Positions 18,633-26,318 of a DNA stretch of 64,000 nt are shown piece after piece. A program made the position numbers and the translations under genes. The notes under the pieces are model-generated. The model was not told where the DNA came from. It saw nothing but the letters and a program-made list of their open reading frames with translations, and did no database searches. The stretch spans positions 372,001-436,000 of the forward strand of contig NZ_CP019688.1 in NCBI RefSeq assembly GCF_002287505.1, given 5' to 3'. Source of the stretch: Corynebacterium glaucum. GTDB lineage: Bacteria; Actinomycetota; Actinomycetes; Mycobacteriales; Mycobacteriaceae. Each line of letters begins with the position of its first letter. Within the stretch, counting starts at the first letter, position 1.

Positions 18633-18947
18633 ATGAAGATCAAGAAGGGCGACATGGTTCAGGTCATCGCCGGCAAGGACAAGGGCGCACAGGGCAAGGT
18701 CATCGAGGCCTACCCGAAGCGTGAGAAGGTCCTGGTCGAGGGTGTGAACCGCGTGAAGAAGCACGTCGCGAACTCGTACAACGAGCGCGGCGCAGAGTCC
18801 GGCGGCATTGTTACCCAGGAGGCGCCGATCCACGTCTCCAACGTGATGATCCTCGACTCCGACGGCAAGCCGACCCGCGTTGGCTACCGCTTCGACGAAG
18901 ACGGCAAGAAGGTCCGCGTGGCCAAGTCGAACGGGAAGGACATCTAG
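18633..18947 (+). CDS. rplX: 50S ribosomal protein L24
   Basis: The 104-residue product begins [18 protein letters not shown], the KOW motif of L24, an early-assembly protein that binds 23S rRNA domain I. Length is normal. It lies three bases after rplN and two bases before rplE, so the three are cotranscribed. Confidence 0.98.
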   Translation: MKIKKGDMVQVIAGKDKGAQGKVIEAYPKREKVLVEGVNRVKKHVANSYNERGAESGGIVTQEAPIHVSNVMILDSDGKPTRVGYRFDEDGKKVRVAKSNGKDI

Positions 18948-18949
18948 AC

Positions 18950-19543
18950 ATGACTGAGACTGTGAACCAGACCCAGTACACCCCGCGTCTGAAGACCCGC
19001 TACCAGGACGAGATCCGCACCAAGCTGAACGACGAGTTCAGCTACGACAACGTCATGCAGATCCCGGGCCTGACCAAGATCGTGGTCAACATGGGTGTCG
19101 GCGACGCTGCCCGCGACTCCAAGGTGATCAACGGCGCGCTCGAGGACCTCACCGCCATCACCGGCCAGAAGCCGCAGCTGCGTCGCGCAAAGAAGTCCAT
19201 CGCGAACTTCAAGCTCCGCGAAGGCATGCCGATCGGCGCAAAGGTCACCCTGCGCGGCGACCGCATGTGGGAGTTCCTGGACCGTCTGCTGACCGTGGCA
19301 CTGCCGCGTATTCGCGACTTCCGAGGTCTGAGCGACAAGCAGTTCGACGGCAACGGCAACTACACCTTCGGCCTGTCCGAGCAGACCATGTTCTACGAGA
19401 TCGACATCGACAAGATCGATCGCGTCCGCGGCATGGACATCACCGTTGTCACCACTGCGACCAACGACGACGAGGGCCGCGCACTCCTGCGCCACCTCGG
19501 CTTCCCGTTCGCGGACAAGGACGGCAAGATGCAGCAAGCCTAA
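18950..19543 (+). CDS. rplE: 50S ribosomal protein L5
   Basis: The 197-residue product is complete L5, the 5S rRNA-binding protein, with conserved blocks [17 protein letters not shown] and [19 protein letters not shown]. It closes the first ribosomal group; rpsH, its usual partner, lies 8.8 kb away beyond an accessory block. Its last 189 bases and the trailing 19 bases are repeated at 22013-22220. Confidence 0.98.
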   Translation: MTETVNQTQYTPRLKTRYQDEIRTKLNDEFSYDNVMQIPGLTKIVVNMGVGDAARDSKVINGALEDLTAITGQKPQLRRAKKSIANFKLREGMPIGAKVTLRGDRMWEFLDRLLTVALPRIRDFRGLSDKQFDGNGNYTFGLSEQTMFYEIDIDKIDRVRGMDITVVTTATNDDEGRALLRHLGFPFADKDGKMQQA

Positions 19544-19573
19544 GGCCCAAAGCATTTCGCTTTGCTTAACGAC

Positions 19574-19609
19574 GATGCCTCCGGTTCTCCTTGAGCTGGG
19601 GGCATCTTC
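19574..19609 (+). terminator. Terminator after rplE
   Basis: GATGCCTCC (19574-19582) pairs with GGGGGCATC (19598-19606) and is followed by TTCG. The T tract is weak. GCTTAACGACG, one base off the dispersed 11-mer, lies at 19564-19574. A related but diverged terminator follows the second rplE copy at 22232-22272. Confidence 0.55.
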
Positions 19610-19686
19610 GCGTCTTGGTGGGAATGAGGGGCGAAAAGCAGACCTCAAGATCCGCGGTCGGGGTGAGCTCGGCTCTGAATGGAAGC

Positions 19687-19716
19687 TTTCTGTTCCGCCA
19701 ACCTGGGAGATATGAT
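19687..19716 (+). promoter_or_regulatory. Promoter of the truncated MFS gene
   Basis: TTTCTG (19687-19692) and TATGAT (19711-19716) are 18 bases apart. Transcription would start near 19723 and lead into the fragment that starts at 19758. Confidence 0.4.
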
Positions 19717-19757
19717 GCGCTGCGAAATTTATGCAGGGGAGACGGCAGGAAGCGTCC

Positions 19758-19934
19758 ATGTCATTCTTCTTCCGGGGTGCGATTATCGCGCCTAAGGAAT
19801 TCAACCGCTGGCTCATCGTCCCGGCAGCACTAGCTATCCACCTCTCCGTCGGGCAGGTGTACGGGTTCTCCGTGTTTAAAGAGCGCGTTCACGGCCGACG
19901 CTGCCGTTCTATCCACGCTGAACGGGGACTCTAG
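19758..19934 (+). pseudogene. 5' fragment of an OFA-type MFS transporter
   Basis: From ATG 19758 the frame reads MSFFFRGAIIAPKEFNRWLI and continues to HLSVGQVYGFSVFK, the N-terminus and first membrane segment of oxalate/formate-antiporter-like MFS proteins. After that, similarity ends abruptly and 17 unrelated residues run to a stop at 19934. A full transporter would need about 400 residues. Promoter and ribosome site (GGGGAGACGGCAGGAAG) remain, so this is the broken front of a once complete gene, cut at the left edge of the repressor/MFS segment. Confidence 0.6.
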
Positions 19935-20020
19935 ATCGGTGATCTGTCGTCCATCGCGATTGTGCAACTTTTTCTGTACGGTTATCGTGCAAGGAAAGTT
20001 GCACAATCTTTGGAGACTCG
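19935..20020 (+). promoter_or_regulatory. Operator-like inverted repeat before the repressor-MFS pair
   Basis: ATTGTGCAACTTT (19959-19971) and AAAGTTGCACAAT (19995-20007) are perfect 13-bp arms separated by 23 bases. A degenerate half site CGTGCAAGG lies at 19986-19994. TACGGT (19977-19982) in the spacer could be a -10 box, so repressor binding would cover the promoter. The repeat ends 13 bases before the repressor start. It is the obvious candidate operator for the downstream ArsR-like protein. Confidence 0.65.
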
Positions 20021-20347
20021 ATGACACCACGCGAATACCATCATCCAACTACCGACGAAATCACCCTGACCAGGGTGCTTGGTGCTTTGAGTGACCCCAC
20101 GCGACTGGAGATGATTCGCCGGCTCGCCGATGGGTTGGACCATGACAGCCTTGAGTTGGCGGACGATTTGCCCAGGTCGACGCTCACGTACCACACGCGC
20201 ATGTTGCGAGAAGCAGGGGTGACGTGGACCCGGGGAGACGGGCGCGCGTGCTTGATCCGATTGCGGCGGGACGACCTAGATCGTCTATTTCCCGGCGTGC
20301 TTGCGGCAGTGATCGCCAATGCGGCTACCGAGGTTGAACAGGGATGA
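20021..20347 (+). CDS. ArsR-like winged-helix transcriptional regulator
   Basis: The 108-residue product has an ArsR/HTH_20 fold: LGALSDPTRLEMIRRLADG is the classic opening helix pair, then the recognition helix region LPRSTLTYHTRMLREAGV and a beta wing (GRACLIRLRRDDL). No Cys metal-binding pair is present, so it probably senses a small molecule rather than a metal. It overlaps the MFS gene by ATGA and is preceded by a large inverted repeat, so autorepression together with the exporter is likely. Confidence 0.85.
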   Translation: MTPREYHHPTTDEITLTRVLGALSDPTRLEMIRRLADGLDHDSLELADDLPRSTLTYHTRMLREAGVTWTRGDGRACLIRLRRDDLDRLFPGVLAAVIANAATEVEQG

Positions 20348-21480
20348 TGCGTCGGCTATGGCCTTTCGTGCTGGGGAGCGTGGCGCTTGGCCTGGACGCA
20401 TACGTCGTAGCGGGACTTCTGCCCGCCATTGCAGCTGCCCTTGGAACGCCGGAAGCTACGGTTGGGCTGGGGGTTGCGGCGTTTACAGGCTCGTATGCTG
20501 TCGTGGGGCCGTTGCTGGCGGGGAAAGCGGGGCAGCGGTCGCGGCGCAGCCTGATCGTCGCCTTGCTGGTGTTTACGGTAGCCAACTTGGCCACGGCGTT
20601 GTCGCCAACCGTCTGGGCCTTTCTGGGGTCTCGCGTAGTGGCCGGCGCAGCAGCCGGCGTGTATTCGCCGCTGTCATCGGCGGTCGCCGCGGAACTCGTG
20701 GGGCAAGAACACCGAGGGCGAGCATTGGCGTTAGTCCTTGCTGGCTTAGCGGTGGGCACCGTATTCGGTGTACCGATCGGTCTGATGTTAGCGCAACGTT
20801 GGGATTGGCGCGCCGCGATGCTGCTGATCGTGGTCATCGGAGGAGCAGCACTCGCAGGTATTGTGCTGCGGGGAGGGGATCTGCCAGCTATCCCAGCGTC
20901 TGGTCCCGCCGACCGGCTGCGGTCTATTACACGACCTGAGAATCTCCTCACGGTCACTGTGACGCTGTTGACCGGTGTCGCTTCGCTGGGGCTTTATACC
21001 TACCTCACAGTCGTGCTATCCGAGGGAAGCCTCGCGTCGTATCAAAACATAGCGATTTGGGTATGGGGGCTTGGTGGAGCGGCCGGAGCGCTGGGGATTG
21101 GGCGGCTCGCGGACAAATATGACCCGCTACGGCTAAGTGCTGTGATCCTTGGGGGCCTTACCTGTGCGTTGCTCGGTATGACCCAAGGCCAGGTTCCAGT
21201 GTTAGTGGTGGCCAGTCTGTTTGTTTGGGGGTGGTGCGGTTGGGCTTCCCTCGCGCCCCAGCAGCAAGTGCTACTTCAAGCGAATCCAGCTGATGGCGCA
21301 ACGGCTGTGGCCGCGAATGCTTCGGCCAACTATCTAGGTTCGGCGCTGGGCGCGACCGCCGGATCGCTGTTGGTCGCTGCACATGCGTCGCCGACCGTAC
21401 TTTGTGGATCAGCAGCGGCCGTGGCTGCGATCGCGTTGTTCTGCCAGCTCGTTCGCCAGCGCATGAATTCCAACGTTTGA
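20344..21480 (+). CDS. MFS exporter (DHA family)
   Basis: The 378-residue product has about twelve hydrophobic segments. The segment-1 to loop region contains the motif G-PLLAGKAGQRSRR, as in drug:H+ antiporters, and motif C-like Gly/Pro-rich residues appear in TM5 (GLAVGTVFGVPIG). Coupled translation with the repressor suggests inducible efflux of the repressor ligand. The substrate is unknown. This pair lies between two broken genes (an MFS fragment and an M20 hydrolase fragment), so it looks recently placed. Confidence 0.85.
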   Translation: MMRRLWPFVLGSVALGLDAYVVAGLLPAIAAALGTPEATVGLGVAAFTGSYAVVGPLLAGKAGQRSRRSLIVALLVFTVANLATALSPTVWAFLGSRVVAGAAAGVYSPLSSAVAAELVGQEHRGRALALVLAGLAVGTVFGVPIGLMLAQRWDWRAAMLLIVVIGGAALAGIVLRGGDLPAIPASGPADRLRSITRPENLLTVTVTLLTGVASLGLYTYLTVVLSEGSLASYQNIAIWVWGLGGAAGALGIGRLADKYDPLRLSAVILGGLTCALLGMTQGQVPVLVVASLFVWGWCGWASLAPQQQVLLQANPADGATAVAANASANYLGSALGATAGSLLVAAHASPTVLCGSAAAVAAIALFCQLVRQRMNSNV

Positions 21481-21493
21481 GGCAAACCTCCCT

Positions 21494-21917
21494 TTACCTT
21501 GCGCCGTCCACCAGCCACGCCGCTGCGGCCACGATCATGGCCTCGGCCGCGCGGTCGAGCGTCGGCTGCAGGTCGGGTGCGAAGCTTGGGGAGTGGTTGC
21601 CCGGGGCGTCTTCCCAGTCCTCAAAGCCGCCCCAGCCTCAGTAGGTTTACGGCACGACGAGCGCGTCCGGGATGATGGAGAAGTCCTCCGAGGCGGGGAT
21701 CGGATCAAGACCCGTGGCGTCGCTGCCGAAGTGGGCATCGAAGGCGCCGCGCGCGCGAGGTGATCGCCGGGTCGTTGTCGGTGAGCGGGTACTCGTCGTA
21801 GAACCTGATCTCCGGTTCCCGGAGGCAGCCCGCGGTGGTGCACTCGCCCTGCACGATGCGGGTGATCGCGCTGCGCAGCGGGTCGCTGACCTCCCGGGTG
21901 TAGGCCCGAGTGTTGAT
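21494..21917 (-). pseudogene. 3' fragment of an M20-family amidohydrolase
   Basis: Read on the minus strand from about 21917, the frame encodes [20 protein letters not shown], later [18 protein letters not shown], and ends near LQPTLDRAAEAMIVAAAAWL before TAA 21496-21494. These are C-terminal blocks of AbgB/HipO-like M20 amidohydrolases. Two in-frame stops (TAA at 21649-21647 and TGA at 21640-21638) fall where homologues usually have Tyr and Trp. The 5' part of the gene is missing and abuts the rplN fragment. The gene is dead on both counts. Confidence 0.65.
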
Positions 21918-21996
21918 CGCCGTCCGGACGGTTCCTACATCTCGTTTGACGAAAACGCCGCAGTTCTGATTAAGAACGACACCGAGCCGCGCGGTA
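21918..21996 (+). pseudogene. Second partial copy of rplN (79 bp)
   Basis: These 79 bases match rplN 18468-18546 with three differences: TTC/TTT, GAG/GAA and ATC/ATT. All three are synonymous in the rplN frame. There is no start or stop. Synonymous-only change points to descent from a functional rplN in another lineage rather than decay after a local duplication. Confidence 0.85.
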
Positions 21997-22012
21997 GCTG
22001 TTCGATGGTGCT

Positions 22013-22220
22013 GGTAACTACACCTTCGGCCTGTCCGAGCAGACCATGTTCAACGAGATCGACATCGACAAGATCGATCGCGTGCGCGGCATGGACATCA
22101 CCGTTGTCACCACTGCGACCAACGACGACGAGGGCCGCGCACTCCTGCGCCACCTCGGCTTCCCGTTCGCGGACAAGGACGGCAAGATGCAGCAAGCCTA
22201 AGGCCCAAAGCATTTCGCTT
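22013..22220 (+). pseudogene. Second partial copy of rplE tail (208 bp)
   Basis: This matches rplE and its downstream sequence at 19355-19562 with only three differences: a synonymous C/T at 22015, a Tyr to Asn change and one synonymous C/G. It includes the rplE stop (TAA 22199-22201) and the first 19 noncoding bases. The homology ends before the terminator, which is a different but analogous hairpin. Between the rplN and rplE pieces only 16 bases remain, so rplX is missing. Confidence 0.85.
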
Positions 22221-22231
22221 GACGACGGCAC

Positions 22232-22272
22232 CCCCCGCCCCCGGTTCCACACCGAGGTCGCGGGGGTTTCGT
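22232..22272 (+). terminator. Terminator after the rplE copy
   Basis: CCCCCGC (22232-22238) pairs with GCGGGGG (22260-22266), followed by TTTCGTCGTT. The loop is long, about 21 bases. It takes the same place as the terminator after the full rplE but differs in sequence. Confidence 0.55.
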
Positions 22273-22357
22273 CGTTATTGGGTTTAGGTGGACAGTTGTA
22301 GCGCTGGCGGTCGAAACGGGGTAGCGGATTTCCTTATCGTGGAAGTTGGCCCGACAT

Positions 22358-22424
22358 TTCCGGCAGGTTTGCGTCGACTATTCCGGCAGGTTTGCGTCGA
22401 CTATTCCGGCAGGTTCGCTTATCC
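22358..22424 (+). repeat. 23-bp tandem repeat before the DUF4143 ATPase gene
   Basis: Two exact 23-bp units (22358-22380 and 22381-22403) starting TTCCGGCAGGTTTGCGTCGA are followed by a third partial unit (TTCCGGCAGGTT at 22404-22415). The array ends right at TATCCT (22420-22425), a -10 box six bases before the ATG at 22432. The repeats therefore occupy the -35/upstream region of a leaderless promoter. Confidence 0.8.
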
Positions 22425-22431
22425 TTGCAGT

Positions 22432-23685
22432 ATGCAGGCTTACCGACCTCGAATCGTTGACGGCATTCTGGAGACCTATTTGGCTGCATCGCCTGCGGTG
22501 CAGTTGGAAGGTGCCCGTGCTTCTGGAAAAACGACTACCGGCATGCAGGCGGCATCGTCGTCCGCTCAAATCGACCGCCTAGGAGCCGACATCGACCAAA
22601 TGGTGAATCTCAATCCGGGAGCATTCCTAGAAGGAGCAACGCCTCGTCTTTTGGACGAATGGCAGCTGGCGCCGAGCTTATGGGGTGCCGTTCGCCGTGC
22701 TGTGGATGATGATCCCACTCCGGGGCAATTCATTCTCTCCGGATCGGCGTGGCCCGACAGTGAGACGATTAAACATCCTGGTGCCGGAAGGATCTTGAAC
22801 CTGGTGATGCGCCCAATGACGCTGTTCGAATCTGGCGATTCGTCAGGTGGCTTCTCACTTCGACGGCTACTTGATGGCGAGGATCCCCTCTACGGTGATC
22901 AGTCCAGTACCCATCAGATTTCGGATGTTTGCAGACTAATTACGAGAGGCGGATGGCCCGCCTGGATCGACCGGGAGGCTGACACTGCTGAGCTTCTGGT
23001 TGAAGGGTACCTGGACAATCTCGCGGAGAACGAGTTCCCGTTTGTGGGCGGGCCGCGTCGATCGCCGCAACGCTTCTTGCACTTTGTCCGAGCTTATGCG
23101 TCCTTGACAGCGCACCCCTCACCTTTGACCACAGTTCAAGAACGGCTCGGTAAAGACGGGATCGAAGTCGGAGAAAAATACGCTCCGCTTTTCCATGAGT
23201 TTGCGAGTCGCATGTACCTTGTGGAAGATCAGCCTCCATGGGCACCGGCTCGCCGGTCAAAGTCGCGGTTGAACGCGACGCCGAAACGGCATCTAATTGA
23301 TCCGTCGCTGGCAGCGGCGGCAATGGGCGCATCCCATAGCGCTCTTGCGAAAGACCCCCGCACGCTGGGATTCCTTTTCGAATCTTTGGTGCTTCGTGAT
23401 CTCCGTGTCTACTGTCAACCACTTCGCGGCACTGCCTATCACTTTCGGAACAAGGACGGTACGGCGGAGATTGACATCGTGCTCGAGTTGCGCGACGGAA
23501 GATGGGTAGGCGTTGAGGTGAAGCTCACCCAAGGCGCCGCAATTGATGCTGCGCCTCGTCTGCAACAGGTGGCGGACAGTATAAAGCGGCCTCCTGAAGC
23601 CCTATTGCTTGTAACTCCCACCGGTGTCGCCGCCCAGGTCAGTGAGACAGCTTGGATTGTGCCTATCGGTCTCCTCGGTCCATGA
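22432..23685 (+). CDS. DUF4143-type AAA ATPase
   Basis: The 417-residue product has a Walker A motif EGARASGKTT (27-36) and a DE-type Walker B region (RLLDEWQLAP), followed by the sensor-like FILSGSAWP. The C-terminal half is the DUF4143 region and contains a PD-(D/E)xK-like arrangement (EIDIVLELRDGRWVGVEVK). Such proteins are common, patchily distributed and of unclear function, often called ATP-binding or archaeal-type ATPases. Start 22432 is chosen over upstream frame because of the initiator MQAYRPRIVD typical of the family and the leaderless -10 box. It lies in the accessory block and is likely a transferred gene. Confidence 0.8.
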   Translation: MQAYRPRIVDGILETYLAASPAVQLEGARASGKTTTGMQAASSSAQIDRLGADIDQMVNLNPGAFLEGATPRLLDEWQLAPSLWGAVRRAVDDDPTPGQFILSGSAWPDSETIKHPGAGRILNLVMRPMTLFESGDSSGGFSLRRLLDGEDPLYGDQSSTHQISDVCRLITRGGWPAWIDREADTAELLVEGYLDNLAENEFPFVGGPRRSPQRFLHFVRAYASLTAHPSPLTTVQERLGKDGIEVGEKYAPLFHEFASRMYLVEDQPPWAPARRSKSRLNATPKRHLIDPSLAAAAMGASHSALAKDPRTLGFLFESLVLRDLRVYCQPLRGTAYHFRNKDGTAEIDIVLELRDGRWVGVEVKLTQGAAIDAAPRLQQVADSIKRPPEALLLVTPTGVAAQVSETAWIVPIGLLGP

Positions 23686-23717
23686 TCTGAACCGCCCCGC
23701 TAACACAAATACTCGGT

Positions 23718-24737
23718 TTAAAACTCGAGCAGCACTTTGCCCTTCGAGCGGCGCGACTCCAGGCGCTCGAAGGCGTCTGCGTACTCCTCCAACGGGTAGC
23801 GGCTGTCCACGATCACTTCGAGCTCGCCTTCGTCGATAAGCCGAACCAGCTCAGTGAGGCCGGGGCCGTCAGGGTGCATGAGGAAGAACTCGAACTTGAC
23901 GCCTGTCTTCGCGGCTTGGCCGCGCGCCTTGAAGCTGAACACCCGCTCGGCGATGGCCGCGAGCAGTGTGCGGTTGGGTTGTGCGACCTCGGTGAGGCTG
24001 CCTGGCGTCGGCGGGCCAACAAGCGAAACCACCTCGCCGCCATTGCGGACGACCGAGAACAACTCCGGCAGGTCGTCCCCAACCAGGTCGAAGACCTTGT
24101 CGAAGCGCTTGCCACTATTCTCGACGGCCTCAGTGACCGACTGCGACTTGTAGTCGATCAGCTCATCGGCGCCCATGCGGCGCACCAGCTCTTCGCTCTC
24201 CTTCGAGGCGGTGACCGTGACGTGGGCGCCGGCAAGTTTGGCCAGCTGGATCGCGATCAGTCCCACGCCGCCGGAAGCACCGGTGATCAAAAGCCGCTCA
24301 TTTGGCTGCAGATCGAGGTGCTCCGGGCCAAGCGCCTGCTGGGCGGTAAGGCCGACAAGTGGGAGGCCGGCGGCGTCGACAAGCTCAATGCTCTCCGGAG
24401 CCTTCGCCGTCCACCTGGCCGGGACTACGACGAGCTCGGCGAACGCTCCGAGTTTGTTCACGTCGACCTTCGCGATCACCTGGTCACCGGGTGCGAACGC
24501 GTGCACGCCGGGACCTACGGCTTCCACGATGCCGCTGACTTCGTTGCCGCCGATTTTCGGGAACTCGTACGGGTCGATCATTTTGAATGTGCCTTCCCGC
24601 TGCATGGCATCAACCGGGTTCAAACCTGCCGCGCGGGTGCGGATCAAGACTTTGCCCGCGCCGAGCTCGGGCTTTTTGACTGTGCGGAGAGAGGTAACTT
24701 CGGGACCACCATAGGACTCATAAACCAATGCGCGCAT
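23718..24737 (-). CDS. Zinc-independent MDR-family NADP oxidoreductase (quinone reductase type)
   Basis: The 339-residue product is a medium-chain dehydrogenase/reductase. The GroES-like fold comes first (RTRAAGLNPVDAMQREG, GNEVSGIVEAVGPGV), then a Rossmann domain with LLITGASGGVGLIAIQLAKL, the NADP-binding AxxGxxG-type motif. The catalytic-zinc Cys is not evident, matching quinone oxidoreductases (QOR-like). It likely reduces quinones or enones in the cytoplasm. TATATT (24750-24745) lies seven bases before the ATG, giving a leaderless start. It converges on the DUF4143 gene. Confidence 0.85.
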   Translation of the reverse strand: MRALVYESYGGPEVTSLRTVKKPELGAGKVLIRTRAAGLNPVDAMQREGTFKMIDPYEFPKIGGNEVSGIVEAVGPGVHAFAPGDQVIAKVDVNKLGAFAELVVVPARWTAKAPESIELVDAAGLPLVGLTAQQALGPEHLDLQPNERLLITGASGGVGLIAIQLAKLAGAHVTVTASKESEELVRRMGADELIDYKSQSVTEAVENSGKRFDKVFDLVGDDLPELFSVVRNGGEVVSLVGPPTPGSLTEVAQPNRTLLAAIAERVFSFKARGQAAKTGVKFEFFLMHPDGPGLTELVRLIDEGELEVIVDSRYPLEEYADAFERLESRRSKGKVLLEF

Positions 24738-24744
24738 GTGCGCG

Positions 24745-24750
24745 AATATA
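24745..24750 (-). promoter_or_regulatory. -10 box of the MDR gene (leaderless)
   Basis: TATATT on the minus strand is followed by seven bases and ATG 24737. No ribosome site separates them. Confidence 0.55.
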
Positions 24751-24921
24751 CCTGCGGGCCCAATGCATGGGCGCGGTCGCTGGAATCGGTTGTGTCTGGC
24801 TGCGCGGGCGCGCTGCGCTGCGCTGCGGGAGTGGCGTATCGAGAATAAGCTAAGGATTTGCTGAGGAACCTGGCGGGCTGGCTGCCGGGTCAGCTCCAGC
24901 CCGAGCCGTTGAGGAGTCCTG

Positions 24922-26250
24922 ATGAACCGTTCTTCCCGTCAACCTGTGCGCCGCTCTATGCGCAGCGCCGTCGCCGCGACAGTCGCGCTCTCGCTCGCAG
25001 TCAATGCTGCGCCGGCCGTTGCGGATCCGGCACCTGCACCTTCGGCGATCCCAGTGCAGCACTCTGCCACCGACTTCCAGCATGTGATGAAGCAGCACGT
25101 GGTAATCGCCGGTGTGAAAGCCCAGGCGCCTGCCGCACTGGCAGCGGCGGTCGCTGTCGCAGCCGTTCTGGGCGGCATCGGGGTAGCCATCCTCAGCGCG
25201 TTGACAAACGCGTTCGGGAGCTCTTCGCCCCTGGGCTCGTCCAATCAGAAGCCAGCGGATACGAACCCCGCTGACCCCGAGCCGGCGGCTCAAGCAGCTG
25301 AATACGTCAATCGATTCGACTTTGGCGCAGTGAGTGCGGAAAAGGCAATTGGCGGACTCAGCGGCATTGAGTACGTAGGCAACGGCCGCTACATCGCGAT
25401 CTCCGATGACAAGAATGAGCACGGGCCGATCCGCGCGTACTACTTCCAGACGAGGGACCTCAAGCAATTCGAAGAAGACGGCATGGTGGCGTTGACCAAC
25501 GCCGCAGGAGCAGAATATGCCGAGTTCACCGACGCTGAAGAGATCCGGCTCCTTCCGAACGGAAACTTCCTATGGACCACAGAGGGGGATGCCCGCGAGG
25601 GACAGGTTGTGCCGCCGCAGCTCGTCGAGTCGAAACCGGACGGCAAAGAAGTGCGCCGAATCGACATGCCGGAGTACCACGTACCGGACGGGAAGACTAC
25701 GCGAGGCGTCTACCACAACAATGGTCCCGAAGCGATGGCCGTGCTGCCAGGCGGAAAGACCGCGGTGACGATCAACGAGAACGCGCTTGCCCAAGACGGC
25801 AAGGCAAATTCGCCCGAGAACAGCTCGCTCTCGCGTGTGACATTCTTCGACCTGAAAACGGGTCAGCCCACGAAGGAATACGCGGTAGGAGTGGATGCCG
25901 GGCGCGGCGTGACATCGGTGATTGCCGACGAGCACGGAACGCTCTACATGCTGGAACGCGGCTTCTTCAAGGATCTCGGCGAAAACGGCGAGAACCGCGC
26001 AGAGATTTACAAGCTCGATCTCACTGGCGCTGAGGATGTGCTTGACAAAGAGGCGCTCGACGGGGGCGAAGCGACAGTGGGCAAGAGTAAGATCCTCGAC
26101 TTCGCTGCGCACCCACCGCACCCGGATAACGTCGAGGGACTCGCTTGGGGTCCAGTTCGCGAGGACGGCCACCGCACCATGATCGTCGTGTCGGACGACA
26201 ACTTCAACGACACGCAGACGACGCTGTTCCACACGTTGTTGCTGCCGTAG
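24922..26250 (+). CDS. Secreted phytase/esterase-like beta-propeller protein
   Basis: The 442-residue product has a Sec signal peptide ending about AVA-D (34/35), then a hydrophobic Ala-rich stretch (about 70-95) and a linker rich in Pro, Ala and Asp. From about residue 130 it resembles the 'esterase-like activity of phytase' domain (GGLSGIEYVGNGRYIAISDD, LPNGNFLWTTEGD, GVTSVIADEHGTLYMLERG, DNVEGLAWGPVREDGHRTMIVVSDDN), a propeller found in secreted actinobacterial proteins. It may act on phosphate esters, but its substrate is not known. The second hydrophobic stretch could hold it at the membrane. Confidence 0.8.
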   Translation: MNRSSRQPVRRSMRSAVAATVALSLAVNAAPAVADPAPAPSAIPVQHSATDFQHVMKQHVVIAGVKAQAPAALAAAVAVAAVLGGIGVAILSALTNAFGSSSPLGSSNQKPADTNPADPEPAAQAAEYVNRFDFGAVSAEKAIGGLSGIEYVGNGRYIAISDDKNEHGPIRAYYFQTRDLKQFEEDGMVALTNAAGAEYAEFTDAEEIRLLPNGNFLWTTEGDAREGQVVPPQLVESKPDGKEVRRIDMPEYHVPDGKTTRGVYHNNGPEAMAVLPGGKTAVTINENALAQDGKANSPENSSLSRVTFFDLKTGQPTKEYAVGVDAGRGVTSVIADEHGTLYMLERGFFKDLGENGENRAEIYKLDLTGAEDVLDKEALDGGEATVGKSKILDFAAHPPHPDNVEGLAWGPVREDGHRTMIVVSDDNFNDTQTTLFHTLLLP

Positions 26251-26288
26251 CTTCAGGGTGGGCCGCGGTGCCGGGTATTGAAGTCTTC

Positions 26289-26318
26289 AACCCCAACTCT
26301 CTAAACCCCAACTCTCTA
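26289..26318. repeat. 15-bp direct repeat overlapping the fdhD stop
   Basis: AACCCCAACTCTCTA occurs twice in tandem (26289-26303, 26304-26318). The last three bases of the second unit are the fdhD stop codon (minus strand TAG), so the repeat duplicates the stop region. Confidence 0.8.

Noticed and set aside
22358..22424. CRISPR array
   Set aside because: The repeats are directly joined without spacers, only two and a half units, and no cas genes are present.
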